From: Planctomycetaceae bacterium
GTDB taxonomy: Bacteria; Planctomycetota; Planctomycetia; Pirellulales; Pirellulaceae
Reading direction: 5' to 3'
Length of the DNA: 64,000 bases
NCBI GenBank assembly: GCA_016794985.1
Contig: JAEUIQ010000028.1
Location: 1 to 64,000 of the forward strand
In this document: piece by piece, positions 9,447-17,392 of the stretch
Numbering within the stretch: the stretch's first letter is position 1
Layout of the letters: every line of letters begins with the position of its first letter
Notes under the pieces: model-generated
The model's input: only the letters and a program-made list of their open reading frames with translations
Told to the model about the DNA's origin: nothing
Databases searched by the model: none
Translations under genes and position numbers: made by a program

Positions 9447-9560
9447 AGCTACTGCCGAGCAGTGGGCTCCACGAGGGGGAGCCGTGAACCGGGTCAGGCC
9501 TTAACTGGTGCAGCCCTAAGCGGGGTACTCTTGTGTGGAGTCCTCTGGTCGGCAGTAGTT
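9447..9560 (+). ncRNA. ffs: Signal recognition particle RNA (small bacterial type)
   Basis: The RNA scaffold for Ffh in co-translational targeting to the membrane. The ends pair perfectly: CTACTGCCGA at 9449-9458 with TCGGCAGTAG at 9549-9558. The conserved core is visible as GGGTCAGGCC-TTAA-CTGGTGCAGCC at about 9491-9515, matching the domain IV asymmetric loop and Ffh-binding region; GGGCTCC pairs with GGAGTCC near the base. Length of about 110 bases fits the short bacterial form. It lies directly upstream of dnaX, a neighbourhood found in many bacteria, which supports the call. Confidence 0.85.
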
Positions 9561-9706
9561 GGTTGTGGACCGCTCCGCCGGTCCGAGTTGGTTGTGGACC
9601 GCTCCGCCGGTCCGAGTTGGTTGTGGACCGCTCCGTCGGTCCAAGTTGGTTGTGGACCGCTCCGTCGGTCCAACTACCAGTGCCGTGGACCGCTCCGTCG
9701 GTCCGA
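9559..9706. repeat. Palindromic tandem array B (29-bp units)
   Basis: Five units begin at 9559, 9588, 9617, 9646 and 9682 with the same GGACCG-CTCCGY-CGGTCC hairpin as array A but a different linker (TTGGTTGT in the first four). It occupies the space between the SRP RNA and dnaX. The first two units have the CTCCGC loop, the rest CTCCGT. Confidence 0.9.
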
Positions 9707-9780
9707 AAAAATTAATCCGACCGCCGGAGCGTTCCGCGACCATCGGCGGAGCAATCCGTGACCACCGAGGATCCCGTGTC

Positions 9781-11742
9781 ATGGCCGAGCGTGCGAAGAC
9801 CATGGAAGCAACCGGCCGTGAATCGTCTGAGTCGTACGTCGTGGTCGCTCGGCGGTATCGCCCGCAGACCTTCGAGCAATTGGTGGGGCAAAATCAAGTT
9901 TCTCGGGCCTTGGGCAATGCCATCGAGACCAATCGGGTCGGCCACGCCTACTTATTTACGGGGGCTCGCGGGGTGGGAAAGACCTCAACCGCGAGAATCT
10001 TCTCGAAGTGCTTGAACTGTGTAACCGGTCCCACTCTGACACCGTGCGGCAAGTGCGACGCTTGTGAGGCGATAGCCAGTGGCGAGGACGTCGACGTTTT
10101 GGAAATCGACGGCGCCAGCAATCGTGGCATTGAAGAGATTCGACAGCTGCGATCTTTCGTGAGCGTGCGTCCCACTCGCTCGAAGTACAAGATCTACATC
10201 ATCGACGAAGTTCACATGCTCACCAAAGAAGCCTTCAACGCCTTGTTGAAAACTTTGGAGGAGCCGCCTCCGCACGTTAAATTTATTTTCTGCACAACCA
10301 ACCCCGAGAAGATGCCCATCACGGTGTTGAGTCGTTGCCAGCGATTCGACTTTGCGCCTGTGGTGGCCGATGAAATCAAGGAACGTCTGCGTTACATCGT
10401 GCAAGCCGAGGGCGCCCAGGCTGACGACGACGCCTTGACCTTGTTAGCAAGGCGAGCGGGTGGTTCCATGCGTGATAGCCAATCGCTACTCGAACAGTTG
10501 TTGGCCTTCTCGTCTGGCAAGATCACGATTAGCTCGGTCCACCAGATGTTGGGAACGGCACCGGGGGGAAGGGTCGAAAGCTTGGTTGGCGCCATAGCCG
10601 ATGGGCAAGCAGGCCGGGCGCTGGAGGAGATTCACTTTGCGGTAGCGGAAGGCGCCGATGTTGGGCAAATCCTGGAACAGCTGACTGGCTATTTTCGCGA
10701 CTTGTTGGTCCTGAGCGTTGGCAGTCACACCGATGTTTTGCTGCAGCTAGGTCCGGATCAAGTATCGGCGGGACAGAACTGGGCGGCAGGGATGGGGACT
10801 GCCAGGATATTGGCGTCACTGCAAATTTTTGATTGGGCGTTGGCCCGCATGCGACAGAGCACACAAATCCGTTGCTTGTTGGAAATTGCTGTGGTCCAAG
10901 CCAGTAGCTTGGCAGCGATGTCGTCGTTGGCGACCGCAATGGAGACCGTGGGCCGTGTCGTTGCGAGCGGTGGGACTGGTGCGGCGTCATCGGCTCGCCC
11001 CAGCTTGGCGCCGTCGCCGACGCCACGCCCATCGACGGGCCTTCAATCGCCCGACTCGAGCGAAAAAAAAAACGAACTGACGCTTGAAACCCGCTCTGCC
11101 AGTTCAAGGCCGTCCACACAAGACAATTCCTCGGCGGGTAAGGTCGGCAGCTCGGCAGGCCAGGCCAGCGAAGAATCTCGCCCAGAGACTCGTCCTCAAG
11201 CGCAGCCAACTTCGACGGAGATCGATTCCGTACAGCCAATCCGCAAGGCAAACTCGCCGGCGAAACCTGATTCTTTGGCTGCTGTGTCCGAGTTGGTAGC
11301 CGAGAATTCACGTGAGTCATTAGCGGCGACAACGGCGGTTGCACCGGGCTCGGTAATGAGTTCACCGCTGCAACAATACCAAGCGGCGTTCAAGTCGGTC
11401 GATGGAATGATTCGCGAGTTGGCTACCAGTTGTTCGCAGGTCGAGGCGATGAGCAATGGGCACTGGCGTGTCGTGATGGAAAACGAGTACTTGGCCGAGC
11501 TCTGCAAGCGTCAGGACCGCAAGCAGCAAATCGAACAAGCCGTGGAATCCGCTTTGGGCCGCAGGATCCGTATCGACTTTACCTTTCGTTCGGACCCCAA
11601 TTCGCACCTCGCCAACACGAAAGCCTTGCCAAAAGCGCAAGCGATTCGCGAGTTACAGGAAAACCCATTTGTGGCGCGGCTTAATGAGATCTTCAACACG
11701 GAGTGGGTCGAGATGCTTCCTCCGCGGCCCAGAAAGTCCTAG
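9781..11742 (+). CDS. dnaX: DNA polymerase III subunit gamma/tau
   Basis: Clamp-loader ATPase of the replicative polymerase. Order of landmarks: RRYRPQTFEQLVGQ, Walker A GARGVGKTST, the four-Cys zinc module CLNC...CGKCDAC, DVLEIDGASNRGIEEIR, Walker B region IIDEVHML, KTLEEPPPHVKFIF, sensor region TTNPEKMPITVLSRCQRFDF. After ~residue 385 comes a Ser/Ala/Pro-rich linker and a tau-like C-terminal domain. 653 residues from ATG 9781; ATG 9802 is also possible. The frame is open back through repeat array B, but those 29-bp repeats are not multiples of three and show no protein conservation, so they are left out. A run of nine A's (11064-11072) in the linker is a possible slippage site for making gamma; this is inference. 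Confidence 0.93.
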   Translation: MAERAKTMEATGRESSESYVVVARRYRPQTFEQLVGQNQVSRALGNAIETNRVGHAYLFTGARGVGKTSTARIFSKCLNCVTGPTLTPCGKCDACEAIASGEDVDVLEIDGASNRGIEEIRQLRSFVSVRPTRSKYKIYIIDEVHMLTKEAFNALLKTLEEPPPHVKFIFCTTNPEKMPITVLSRCQRFDFAPVVADEIKERLRYIVQAEGAQADDDALTLLARRAGGSMRDSQSLLEQLLAFSSGKITISSVHQMLGTAPGGRVESLVGAIADGQAGRALEEIHFAVAEGADVGQILEQLTGYFRDLLVLSVGSHTDVLLQLGPDQVSAGQNWAAGMGTARILASLQIFDWALARMRQSTQIRCLLEIAVVQASSLAAMSSLATAMETVGRVVASGGTGAASSARPSLAPSPTPRPSTGLQSPDSSEKKNELTLETRSASSRPSTQDNSSAGKVGSSAGQASEESRPETRPQAQPTSTEIDSVQPIRKANSPAKPDSLAAVSELVAENSRESLAATTAVAPGSVMSSPLQQYQAAFKSVDGMIRELATSCSQVEAMSNGHWRVVMENEYLAELCKRQDRKQQIEQAVESALGRRIRIDFTFRSDPNSHLANTKALPKAQAIRELQENPFVARLNEIFNTEWVEMLPPRPRKS

Positions 11743-12411
11743 CGTCAACAAATCACGCTTGCCGATCTGACAAACGCTCGCTTGAATAGACCCGAAATGA
11801 TCTCGATCAAAACAAACTAATGTTTGAAACTAGTTCTGTGTTGCGCCGCACTTCTTAGCCCATTGACACGCTATTCGAGCTAAATAGAATGCCCCGTACA
11901 GGCCGACAGTCTGTATCGCGGTCGCGTAAGGGATTGACCGCGTGAAAAGCTCGCAGAATATGAGCAACAAAGTTGCTCGCCGCATTCTGGACCATAGCAC
12001 CCTGTTCGAACTTGGTGGTTCCTGACCCGAACCGACCTAACCCAGACAGCAGCGTGTTATCCAAGGATCGAGAAACTAGCAATTGCGAAGACACAGACAT
12101 CGAACTAGTTGGTGTCTGGGTTCGTATATTGCTTATGCCTTGGTCTTCGTGCGCGAATAACCCACTGGATGTTTCAAGGGCTGCTGATGAGGTAGAGCCT
12201 TTGATGTAAAGGTGGTCGATTCCGGACGGCACTTTTTGGTGCTGGCACGTTGCCGGATGGTTTCGGGTTCAGACGGTCTCGGGTTGCAAGGGAATCCGGG
12301 CATTCGAGCTTTCCTATGGGACTGTGATTTGGCTGTTTTTTTTGAAGTGAGCCTCCAGCGTTTGGAGTGCTGCTTCGTGGTACCTTTGTTCTCGTTTTGG
12401 GAGGTTTGTTC
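11743..12411. other. Gene-free stretch before the YTV gene
   Basis: No convincing reading frame on either strand; ORFs here lack codon or family support. The segment ends with an eight-T run near 12338-12345 and the ribosome site GGGAGG at 12399-12404. It probably holds the dnaX 3' end and a long leader or promoter for the highly repetitive cell-wall gene that follows. Confidence 0.5.
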
Positions 12412-13857
12412 ATGACCAAGCGTTTGGTTGGTTCTTTGATGGCTGCATGCGCTGCATTGTGTGCTTCCATCGCTCAAGCGGATTCGCCATGTGGCTGCGG
12501 CCAAGCTGCGACTCCGGTTTACAGTGGCTGTGCCACTGCTGTTGCTTCGCCTTGCTGCGGAGCCGTTGCTAGCGATTGTGGTGGCTGTGGAGTCACTTAC
12601 GAAACTCGGACGGTTTACGAAAACCAAATGGTCACCGAAATGAAGACCATCGTAACCACCGAATGCCATCCGGAAACTCGTACGGTTGACGTAACGACCT
12701 ACTCTCGAGTTCCTAAGACCGAGACCAAGACCCGTACTTATACGGTGATGGTCCCGACCCAGCAAACTAAAGACGTTACCGTCAACGTTTGCGTTCCAGT
12801 AACTGAAGCTGTGGAACAAAAGTACACCGAATGCGTTCCATACACCGAAGAAGTCGAACAGACTTACACCGAAAACGTTGTTTCGCAAGAACAAAAGACC
12901 GGTACTCGGATGGTAAATGAAACCTATACCGAAACTTTGACCCGCACCGTCACTCGCGACAACGGTAGCTGGCAATGCCAAACCTACGAAGTACCAGTAA
13001 GCAGCTGCGGCAGTGCCGCTCCAAGCTGTGGCTCGGCTTCTTCCAGCGGTTGTGGCTTGTTCAGCGGTCGTCTGTTCAGCCGTTGTGGCGCTCGTCGCTG
13101 TGGTGGTTGTGCCTCGGCTTGCGCGACTCCATGTGCTTCGGCTTGCGACAGCGGTTGCAGCACTGGCTGCGACAGCGGTTGCAGCACTGGCTGCGACAGC
13201 GGTTGCGCTCCTGCGACCCGCACTGTAACCCGACGCGTTTGGGTTCCTAACTGCGTAACGGAAGAAGTTCCTTACACTGTGACTCGCTGCCGTCAAGTTC
13301 CTCAAGAGTACACCTACACTGTCAACGTTTGCACTCCGGTTCAAAAGACCCGCAAGGTAACCGTTCACAAGACTCGTATGGAAGAAAAGACCCGCACGGT
13401 CAACGTCACCAAGATGGTCCAACAACAACAAACGAAGCAAGTGACTTATTGCGTCATGGTTCCTGAAACCAAGACCGAAGAATATCAAGTCACCACTTAC
13501 GAATGTGTTCCTACGACCACTCAAAAGACCGTTACCGTCATGGTTCCGGTTCAAGTGACGAAGGAAGTTCCTGTAACTCGTTGCGTACGCGTTGCCAAGG
13601 AAATCCAAGTTCCAGTTAGCACCGGCTGCGGTTGCAACACTGGCTGTGACAGTGGTTGCAACTCCGGTTGCGGTCGCACCCGCGGTGGCTTGTTCTCCCG
13701 ACTAGGTTGCTTCAAGAAGTCGGCTTGTGCCGCTCCTGCTGCTGACTGCGGCGTCTCCGCTTGCGACAGCGGCTGCTCGGCTCCAGCCCCATGTGCACGT
13801 CCTCGACGTAGCTGCGGTTTGTTGAGCCGTTCACGTGGCGCTTCTTGCGGTTGCTAA
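12412..13857 (+). CDS. Cys-rich YTV-repeat cell-wall protein
   Basis: 481-residue exported protein with signal peptide MTKRLVGSLMAACAALCASI and cleavage near AQA. Two blocks of about 110-120 residues are built from short repeats dominated by Tyr-Thr-Val and Thr-Val, for example TRTYTVMVP, VPYTVTRC and EYTYTVNVCTPV. They are separated and followed by Cys/Gly-rich linkers such as SACDSGCSTGCDSGC. This matches the YTV proteins described from the proteinaceous cell wall of Rhodopirellula baltica, where many Cys residues are thought to be disulfide-linked. ATG 12412 has GGGAGG eight bases upstream. A strong terminator follows (13931-13966), so it is probably an abundant monocistronic product. A long antisense frame is a shadow of its low-complexity composition. 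Confidence 0.85.
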   Translation: MTKRLVGSLMAACAALCASIAQADSPCGCGQAATPVYSGCATAVASPCCGAVASDCGGCGVTYETRTVYENQMVTEMKTIVTTECHPETRTVDVTTYSRVPKTETKTRTYTVMVPTQQTKDVTVNVCVPVTEAVEQKYTECVPYTEEVEQTYTENVVSQEQKTGTRMVNETYTETLTRTVTRDNGSWQCQTYEVPVSSCGSAAPSCGSASSSGCGLFSGRLFSRCGARRCGGCASACATPCASACDSGCSTGCDSGCSTGCDSGCAPATRTVTRRVWVPNCVTEEVPYTVTRCRQVPQEYTYTVNVCTPVQKTRKVTVHKTRMEEKTRTVNVTKMVQQQQTKQVTYCVMVPETKTEEYQVTTYECVPTTTQKTVTVMVPVQVTKEVPVTRCVRVAKEIQVPVSTGCGCNTGCDSGCNSGCGRTRGGLFSRLGCFKKSACAAPAADCGVSACDSGCSAPAPCARPRRSCGLLSRSRGASCGC

Positions 13858-13930
13858 TTGGTCCGGCAGACTCGTAGGATCCAGTTTGGAACCAACGAAC
13901 TTTGGACTATAGCAAAAGATTGAAAACCAA

Positions 13931-13966
13931 AAACGCACCGAACAGAAATGTCCGGTGCGTTTTTTT
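13931..13966 (+). terminator. Rho-independent terminator after the YTV gene
   Basis: AAACGCACCG at 13931-13940 pairs perfectly with CGGTGCGTTT at 13953-13962 around a 12-base loop, and a run of seven T's (13960-13966) closes it. Confidence 0.9.
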
Positions 13967-14022
13967 GTGTTGTCGAACCAATGGTAAAAGATGTCCGAAA
14001 CCAAGCTGGTTGAAACTTGTTG

Positions 14023-14631
14023 TCATCGTTGAGGAAACAAGTCGTTTACCGGAATTTGACGGGTTGAGTCAATTTGGGATACAGCCAGTTGGTTCGCCGA
14101 AAAAATCTCGAACTCATAACGACCATCACACAACCGACCGATGTGAACTTCGCCACGTTCGGTGTCGACAATCCAATACTCGTCAATTCCGGCCCTGGCA
14201 TATTCGCTAACTTTGACGACCAAGTCGCGTTTCCGCGCATCCGCACCAGGGCTGGTTACTTCAACGACCAAATCCGCCCCGCTTGGGTACTCGCCGATAC
14301 GCAATCGCGAACTTTTTACCCAAACAACGTCTGGCTCGCGAAACTTTTCGGCCCAGAGACGAATGGGAAGCGGAGCAACAAATACATCGCCCGGATCCGG
14401 CAACTGTTGCGACCAAGCAAACAACCATCGATAAATCAATAAGACCAAACGCTGGTGTTCTGGGGATGGCAACGCATGAATCTCCAGCTTTCCCGATTCG
14501 AACTCAATCAATCGCCCTGCATCCAGATGCAAGTACTCTTCGCTACTCCAACTCCCTTGTGGCGGAAACAAACGAGCCAACGCCCAAATCGGGGCGCCGA
14601 CTTCTATGGCATTTGGATCGACAAGTGACAT
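14023..14631 (-). CDS. Uma2-family (DUF820) PD-(D/E)XK endonuclease-like protein
   Basis: 202 residues of the Uma2 fold: SSEEYLHLDAGRLIEFESGK at the N-terminus, then the nuclease-like core with PDVVWV (Asp), ADLVVEVTSPG (Glu) and KRDLVVKVSEYARAGIDEYW (Lys), and WIVD after it. The family has a restriction-endonuclease-type fold but no settled function; copies are numerous in cyanobacteria and planctomycetes. It converges with the YTV gene, with the terminator between them, and its start (ATG 14631) has no strong ribosome site. About 40 bases separate it from the HEAT/TPR gene upstream, so they may share a transcript. Confidence 0.8.
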   Translation of the reverse strand: MSLVDPNAIEVGAPIWALARLFPPQGSWSSEEYLHLDAGRLIEFESGKLEIHALPSPEHQRLVLLIYRWLFAWSQQLPDPGDVFVAPLPIRLWAEKFREPDVVWVKSSRLRIGEYPSGADLVVEVTSPGADARKRDLVVKVSEYARAGIDEYWIVDTERGEVHIGRLCDGRYEFEIFSANQLAVSQIDSTRQIPVNDLFPQR

Positions 14632-14672
14632 GGCCGTGCTTTCGATTGACTAATCTGGACGCTCCGCTTTCT

Positions 14673-15347
14673 TCAGTCATCCAAGCGTTCGCGGCCCAGG
14701 CTGCGTTCTAGTTGGCGGATTTGGGAACGGACGCATTCCAGGTTGGGATTGATTCTCAAGGCGTCTCGAAACGCCTCCAAGGCCAGAATCGGCTGATCCA
14801 TTTGCTGATAACAATGCCCCTGACCCATCGCCGCATTGAAATGATACGGATTGATGTCGATGGCCCGTTGGCAGTTGAGAGCACTTTCTTCGTAATCAAA
14901 CAAACTAAAATCCGCGATGGCTCGTTGATTCCAAGCTTCTGCCAACAGCGGGGCCTCGCCTAACAATTCCCGAGCCAAATCAATCGCCTCATGGAAATGT
15001 CCATTGTCGTTCAGACGAACCAAGGTCATCAGAGCCTGAAATTGGGCGGCATTACCCGCGCGAAACCAAATTTGTCGCAAGCCGTGCTCGGCCAACAACC
15101 GCACCGCGCGATCCCGATCTCGAAGCGCTCGGCCCACGACCTCGTTCGCGTCGTAGTTGCCCAAAAAACCCAAAGCCAAGACCGCAGCCCGGCGCAGGAC
15201 ACGACTACCACCACTGGCCAGACGCTTCAGGGTTTCGTTGGAGTAATGTTGCGATACGGCGGCAATGAAGTCGGCCGAATTTTCACTATGCAAGTATTTG
15301 CAATAAAACTGTTCGAGTCGAGTTGAAACTTGGCGCGTCACCGACAC
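14673..15347 (-). CDS. HEAT/TPR-repeat protein
   Basis: 224-residue helical protein. Residues ~45-95 look like HEAT repeats (RVLRRAAVLALGFLGNYDAN then RALRDRDRAVRLLAEHGLRQ), and residues ~110-215 are TPR units (LAEAWNQRAIADFSLFDYEE; YHFNAAMGQGHCYQQMDQPI; ALEAFRDALRINPNLE). No enzymatic motif; a protein-binding scaffold is likely. GTG 15347 is the start, with AAGGA seven bases upstream. It is divergent from the STN-like gene, so the 190-base gap holds both promoters. Confidence 0.65.
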   Translation of the reverse strand: MSVTRQVSTRLEQFYCKYLHSENSADFIAAVSQHYSNETLKRLASGGSRVLRRAAVLALGFLGNYDANEVVGRALRDRDRAVRLLAEHGLRQIWFRAGNAAQFQALMTLVRLNDNGHFHEAIDLARELLGEAPLLAEAWNQRAIADFSLFDYEESALNCQRAIDINPYHFNAAMGQGHCYQQMDQPILALEAFRDALRINPNLECVRSQIRQLERSLGRERLDD

Positions 15348-15540
15348 TGGCAGGTCCTTATTTCAATTGACGTTCACTAATTCGAGCCAGCCGCATTTCG
15401 CGCTCCGCGACCGTCGACAAATTCTCGCCGACGACCGCCCTTCGCCCACTTAACGCCGGGTGGTTCTGCGGTTCTACTGTAATTCCGCCCCCGCCTTTTG
15501 ACAACAATTCCGGAGGGGGCACTGCCTTGGATTGCCGACT

Positions 15541-16842
15541 ATGTCCCTCGTCAAAATAAACACAGCCACTACAAATCGTCCCGCCAAGGTTCGCGGTAGC
15601 AATCCTTCGCGTAAAGTTTACCAACCGGTCGTTTTCGGTCAAATCTCGCGATGGACCAAAGGGGTTGTCTTGCTGGTGCTGCTCGGTCTGCCGCCACTGG
15701 AGACCATGCTGACAAATCCCGTACTTTACGCGGCTAACCGCCCACTGGTTCGCAACCATTTCCGATTTCAACGAACGGCCTACCCATCACGACTTTCCAC
15801 GGCGGACGACAAAGACACTTGGCTAAAGAGTTTGCAAGCGACACTATCGGTCCAGTGGCAACAAATCGACTTGCAGCAGATCGTCGCTCAGTCGAGCTGG
15901 CCGGGCGTCACGCTTTGGTGCGACCGTCGCGTGGATACCTCACAATTGGTCGACCTAGAGATTCAAGCCCAGCCTCTGCACGAAGTCGTGCGGAAGCTGG
16001 CCGAACAGTGCCGAATTGGAGTCGTCTTTCACGACGGGATCATCGCCCTGCTGCCCAAAGACCAATCCGACGCATTGCCAGTTGTTTTGGCTGACGCACG
16101 TCGCCAGGCCGCGGAATTGCCGACCGGCCAGGGACAAATTTGGCTGGCCCGCGAAACACGCTCCTGGCCCAGACTAGCCCAGCCGAACGAGCTTCTGGGT
16201 CAATGGGTGGAGCGAATTCCCAACCTTGAAACGATCGACAAGTTACCGCACGATGTTTGGGATGCCGGAAAAATTCCCGCCTTGCCATTGATTGAACAAG
16301 TCGCGATTCTTGCCTTTGGCTTTGGACTGCGACCAGTGCTCACGGTGACCGACGCCAAGTCGAGTCTGCGCTTTGAGCCCTTGCGAGCTGATACGATTTG
16401 CCAAATCTCCATCGAAGACACCGCGCTGCGAACCGAGTTTCGCAAGATGCGGACTGACTTCACGCAACGTTACCCAACTTTATCTGCCAACTTTGAAAAT
16501 GTCCCGCAAGTATCCGGCCCCGTGAGTGAATTGGGCGTGCTCCTCGCGACACTCCAAGCCAAGCGAGCCAGCCCCGAGACAACGAAGGGCGAAAGTCGTT
16601 ACACCATCAAACTCGAAGGCCAGCCCGCTGAGACCGTGATCCGCTTCTTGGCCCAACAAATCAAGCGCGATGTTACCTTCGAAACTGATGTGCCCAAGGA
16701 AAACCTCAGCAAACCCATCAAACTTGACGCCGACCAATGGACTCTCGAAGAATTGTTTCGGCAGATCGGCCAACAATCCGAACTCGACATCCAAGTCGAC
16801 GCTACTCGAATCCTTGTGCGATCTAGATCGGATCAGCCTTGA
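15541..16842 (+). CDS. Exported protein with STN/secretin-like short domain
   Basis: 433 residues. A membrane-spanning signal or anchor lies at ~40-60 (WTKGVVLLVLLGLPPLETML). The C-terminal region QPAETVIRFLAQQIKRDVTF ... WTLEELFRQIGQQSELDIQV reads as the beta-alpha-beta pattern of STN/N-terminal secretin modules; a similar module may occur at ~100-175 (QQIDLQQIVAQ ... VRKLAEQCRIGVVFHD). Such domains occur in secretins and TonB receptors, but no secretin barrel is present. An in-frame TTG at 15532 precedes ATG 15541. The next gene starts 7 bases after its stop, suggesting an operon with it and the hem fusion. Confidence 0.5.
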   Translation: MSLVKINTATTNRPAKVRGSNPSRKVYQPVVFGQISRWTKGVVLLVLLGLPPLETMLTNPVLYAANRPLVRNHFRFQRTAYPSRLSTADDKDTWLKSLQATLSVQWQQIDLQQIVAQSSWPGVTLWCDRRVDTSQLVDLEIQAQPLHEVVRKLAEQCRIGVVFHDGIIALLPKDQSDALPVVLADARRQAAELPTGQGQIWLARETRSWPRLAQPNELLGQWVERIPNLETIDKLPHDVWDAGKIPALPLIEQVAILAFGFGLRPVLTVTDAKSSLRFEPLRADTICQISIEDTALRTEFRKMRTDFTQRYPTLSANFENVPQVSGPVSELGVLLATLQAKRASPETTKGESRYTIKLEGQPAETVIRFLAQQIKRDVTFETDVPKENLSKPIKLDADQWTLEELFRQIGQQSELDIQVDATRILVRSRSDQP

Positions 16843-16849
16843 GCAAACC

Positions 16850-17383
16850 ATGAATACGCCACCAAACCTCAAGCTGTTCATCTCCGCGACTAGTCTGGCC
16901 CAGTACCCGCTGGATCAGCCTAACCAATCCATGCGCCATGCCTTAAGTTCAGTCAACGTCGCCGATTTGTTCCCCGAGCCGGTTGGAACGAACTCGCACG
17001 TTCAATGCGTACTCTCCGGATTATGGCTGTTGCACGGATACTTGGACGAAGCCCACGAAATCTGCCAAGCGGTCCCGACCGCGGAGGGCAGTTTTTGGCA
17101 CGCCATCATGCATCGAATGGAACAAGATTACTGGAACTCGAAGTACTGGTATCAAAAAATTGGCCAGCATGCGGTCCTCGATCGAATCGCCGCTCGACTT
17201 CAGAAACGCTGGCAACCCGGCCATTTCGTTGATGAATGTGAGAAATTCAGGGGGACAGGTGCGCGGGTTGCCCAAGCGAGTGATATTCGACGTTTGTCAC
17301 AGATCGAATGGCAGGAGTTGTTTCAGTATTGTTGGGAACAAGCCTGTGGCCAATCATTTCCCTCACACTTGTTGGAAAAGTAG
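16850..17383 (+). CDS. Conserved hypothetical protein
   Basis: 177-residue soluble protein without signal or membrane segments. The clearest stretch is LWLLHGYLDEAHEICQAVPT followed by EGSFWHAIMHRMEQDYWNSK and YWYQKIGQHAVLDRIAARL, a pattern I recall from small conserved proteins of planctomycetes and relatives with no assigned function. ATG 16850 follows the previous stop by 7 bases, and the hemD-hemE fusion begins 9 bases after its end. Translational linkage suggests co-expression, but this does not define a role. Confidence 0.6.
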   Translation: MNTPPNLKLFISATSLAQYPLDQPNQSMRHALSSVNVADLFPEPVGTNSHVQCVLSGLWLLHGYLDEAHEICQAVPTAEGSFWHAIMHRMEQDYWNSKYWYQKIGQHAVLDRIAARLQKRWQPGHFVDECEKFRGTGARVAQASDIRRLSQIEWQELFQYCWEQACGQSFPSHLLEK

Positions 17384-17392
17384 ACTTCAATC

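Noticed and set aside
9559..9780. N-terminal extension of DnaX through repeat array B
   Set aside because: 29-bp repeats shift frame from unit to unit, and DnaX similarity begins after 9781.
12133..13608. 491-residue minus-strand frame opposite the YTV gene
   Set aside because: Low-complexity shadow of the repetitive plus-strand gene, which has a signal peptide, ribosome site and terminator.
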